NCBI RefSeq assembly: GCF_947539375.1
Contig: NZ_OX443569.1
Span: forward strand, 1,178,001-1,242,000
From: Lactobacillus isalae
GTDB lineage: Bacteria > Bacillota > Bacilli > Lactobacillales > Lactobacillaceae
Direction: 5' to 3'
DNA length: 64,000 nt
The position numbers and the translations under genes were made by a program. Under the pieces are notes generated by a model. It had not been told where the DNA came from. It did no database searches and worked only from the letters and a program-made list of their open reading frames with translations. Of the stretch, positions 63,556 through 64,000 are shown one piece after another; the first letter of the stretch is position 1; every line of letters begins with the position of its first letter.

Positions 63556-64000
63556 TTAAATATCCTCGTCTTCCTCATCGTCATCATCTGTCGTTGTATT
63601 TGTATTAGTTGCTGCTGGAGCAGGCTTTGCTTTTGTCATTTCAATTTCGTACATAATTACAGCGAATAAGAGAGAAACTACAGTGATTGAAACTAAGTTC
63701 AACTTCAATGAAGCAGCTAATGTAAAACCAACTAAAAATGGAATAAAGTCTACTGACTTGTTAACAATCTGACGGAGCAAAATAGCAATACCAACACATG
63801 GAAGCATGGCACCAACAGTAAACAAAGTTTTCATTGGAATACCATCCATAGGAAGGGCGTTACGTAAGGCAGTAACACCTTGTGCTCCAAAGTGAGTCAT
63901 TAAAACAGTTGGTAAGAATGAGAAGATTAAGTGTGAAACCCATGGCCAACCAAAGTTGACTGCATATAATCTATCTAATTTATTATTTTCAATATCTTTC
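63556..64000 (-). CDS. manM: PTS system mannose-class IIC component, 5' end outside window
   Basis: Partial: the reading frame is open to the window edge. The visible part starts KDIENNKLDRLYAVNFGWPW, then FSFLPTVLMTHFGAQGVTALRNALPMDGIPMKTLFTVG, and three further hydrophobic helices. The C-terminus is a very acidic tail (TTTDDDDEEDEDI) after a Pro-Ala-Thr linker; this is longer and more acidic than I would expect for IIC. Together with IID makes a Man-family permease. Upstream IIAB lies outside. Confidence 0.9.
   Translation of the reverse strand, partial: KDIENNKLDRLYAVNFGWPWVSHLIFSFLPTVLMTHFGAQGVTALRNALPMDGIPMKTLFTVGAMLPCVGIAILLRQIVNKSVDFIPFLVGFTLAASLKLNLVSITVVSLLFAVIMYEIEMTKAKPAPAATNTNTTTDDDDEEDEDI

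Noticed and set aside
1-64000. tRNA, rRNA, CRISPR, insertion sequence, prophage or attachment site
   Set aside because: No cloverleaf with CCA-type ends, no regularly spaced repeats, no transposase or integrase found in the frames or intergenic gaps I read; not a substitute for a dedicated scan.

Overview
The window is AT-rich, densely packed bacterial chromosome with Gram-positive signatures: class B PBP, PTS HPr with His15 and Ser46, MecA/Spx/ClpE, two T-box leaders, an L20 leader and a mevalonate pathway. Gene order and protein wording fit a lactic acid bacterium of the Lactobacillus gasseri/johnsonii group; this placement is inference from content, not from a database match. I see no rRNA, tRNA, CRISPR array, insertion sequence or prophage. 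It is essentially a core-genome segment with a few lineage-specific small genes.

Layout. 1-2.8 kb: a proteolysis/stress cluster (YjbH-like Spx adaptor, a coiA interrupted by one in-frame stop, mecA, spx). 2.9-5 kb: ptsHI with a cre-like site. 5.4-7.7 kb: clpE behind a CIRCE operator, then a DUF1827 gene. 8-14.5 kb: prfC, a CBS/CorC protein, small unknowns, a DUF402 phosphatase, recX and an RlmD-type rRNA methyltransferase that lacks the usual Fe-S cysteines. 14.6-18.4 kb: the mevalonate head operon thiolase-mvaA-mvaS. 18.5-24.8 kb: a hydrolase, HAD phosphatase, MFS transporter, glnA, miaA and a tiny DUF3042 gene. 24.8-29.1 kb: rhodanese-like, yqgQ, rhomboid, 5-formyl-THF cyclo-ligase, rpmG and a class B PBP. 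29-32 kb: a YfhO membrane protein. 31.9-38.5 kb: greA, mltG, T-box-controlled pheST, an HxlR regulator and an RNA methyltransferase. 38.6-42.2 kb: acyP, yidC and an ArlRS-like two-component system. 42.3-47.3 kb: the yqeG-yqeH-nadD-yqeK-rsfS-tmcAL-yceD operon. 47.4-49.8 kb: adenosine deaminase and infC-rpmI-rplT behind an L20 leader. 49.8-60.3 kb: a CPBP protease, T-box thrS, and polA-mutM-coaE-nrdR-dnaB-dnaI. 60.4-64 kb: a MarR/MFS efflux pair and the 3' part of a mannose-class PTS operon (IIC cut by the window edge, IID, a small membrane protein).

Functionally, regulated proteolysis genes (YjbH, MecA, Spx, ClpE) sit close to the PTS core enzymes. Translation genes are controlled by RNA leaders (pheST and thrS by T-boxes, infC operon by L20). 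DNA replication and repair genes share one transcription unit. Most genes are in tight co-directional minus-strand operons with one-base, four-base or slightly larger overlaps.

I found no convincing new multi-gene system. The best second-look items are the probable AUA start of infC, the Fe-S-less RlmD, the CIRCE control of clpE, the coiA nonsense mutation, the ptsH promoter architecture and several uncharacterised palindromes in promoters.
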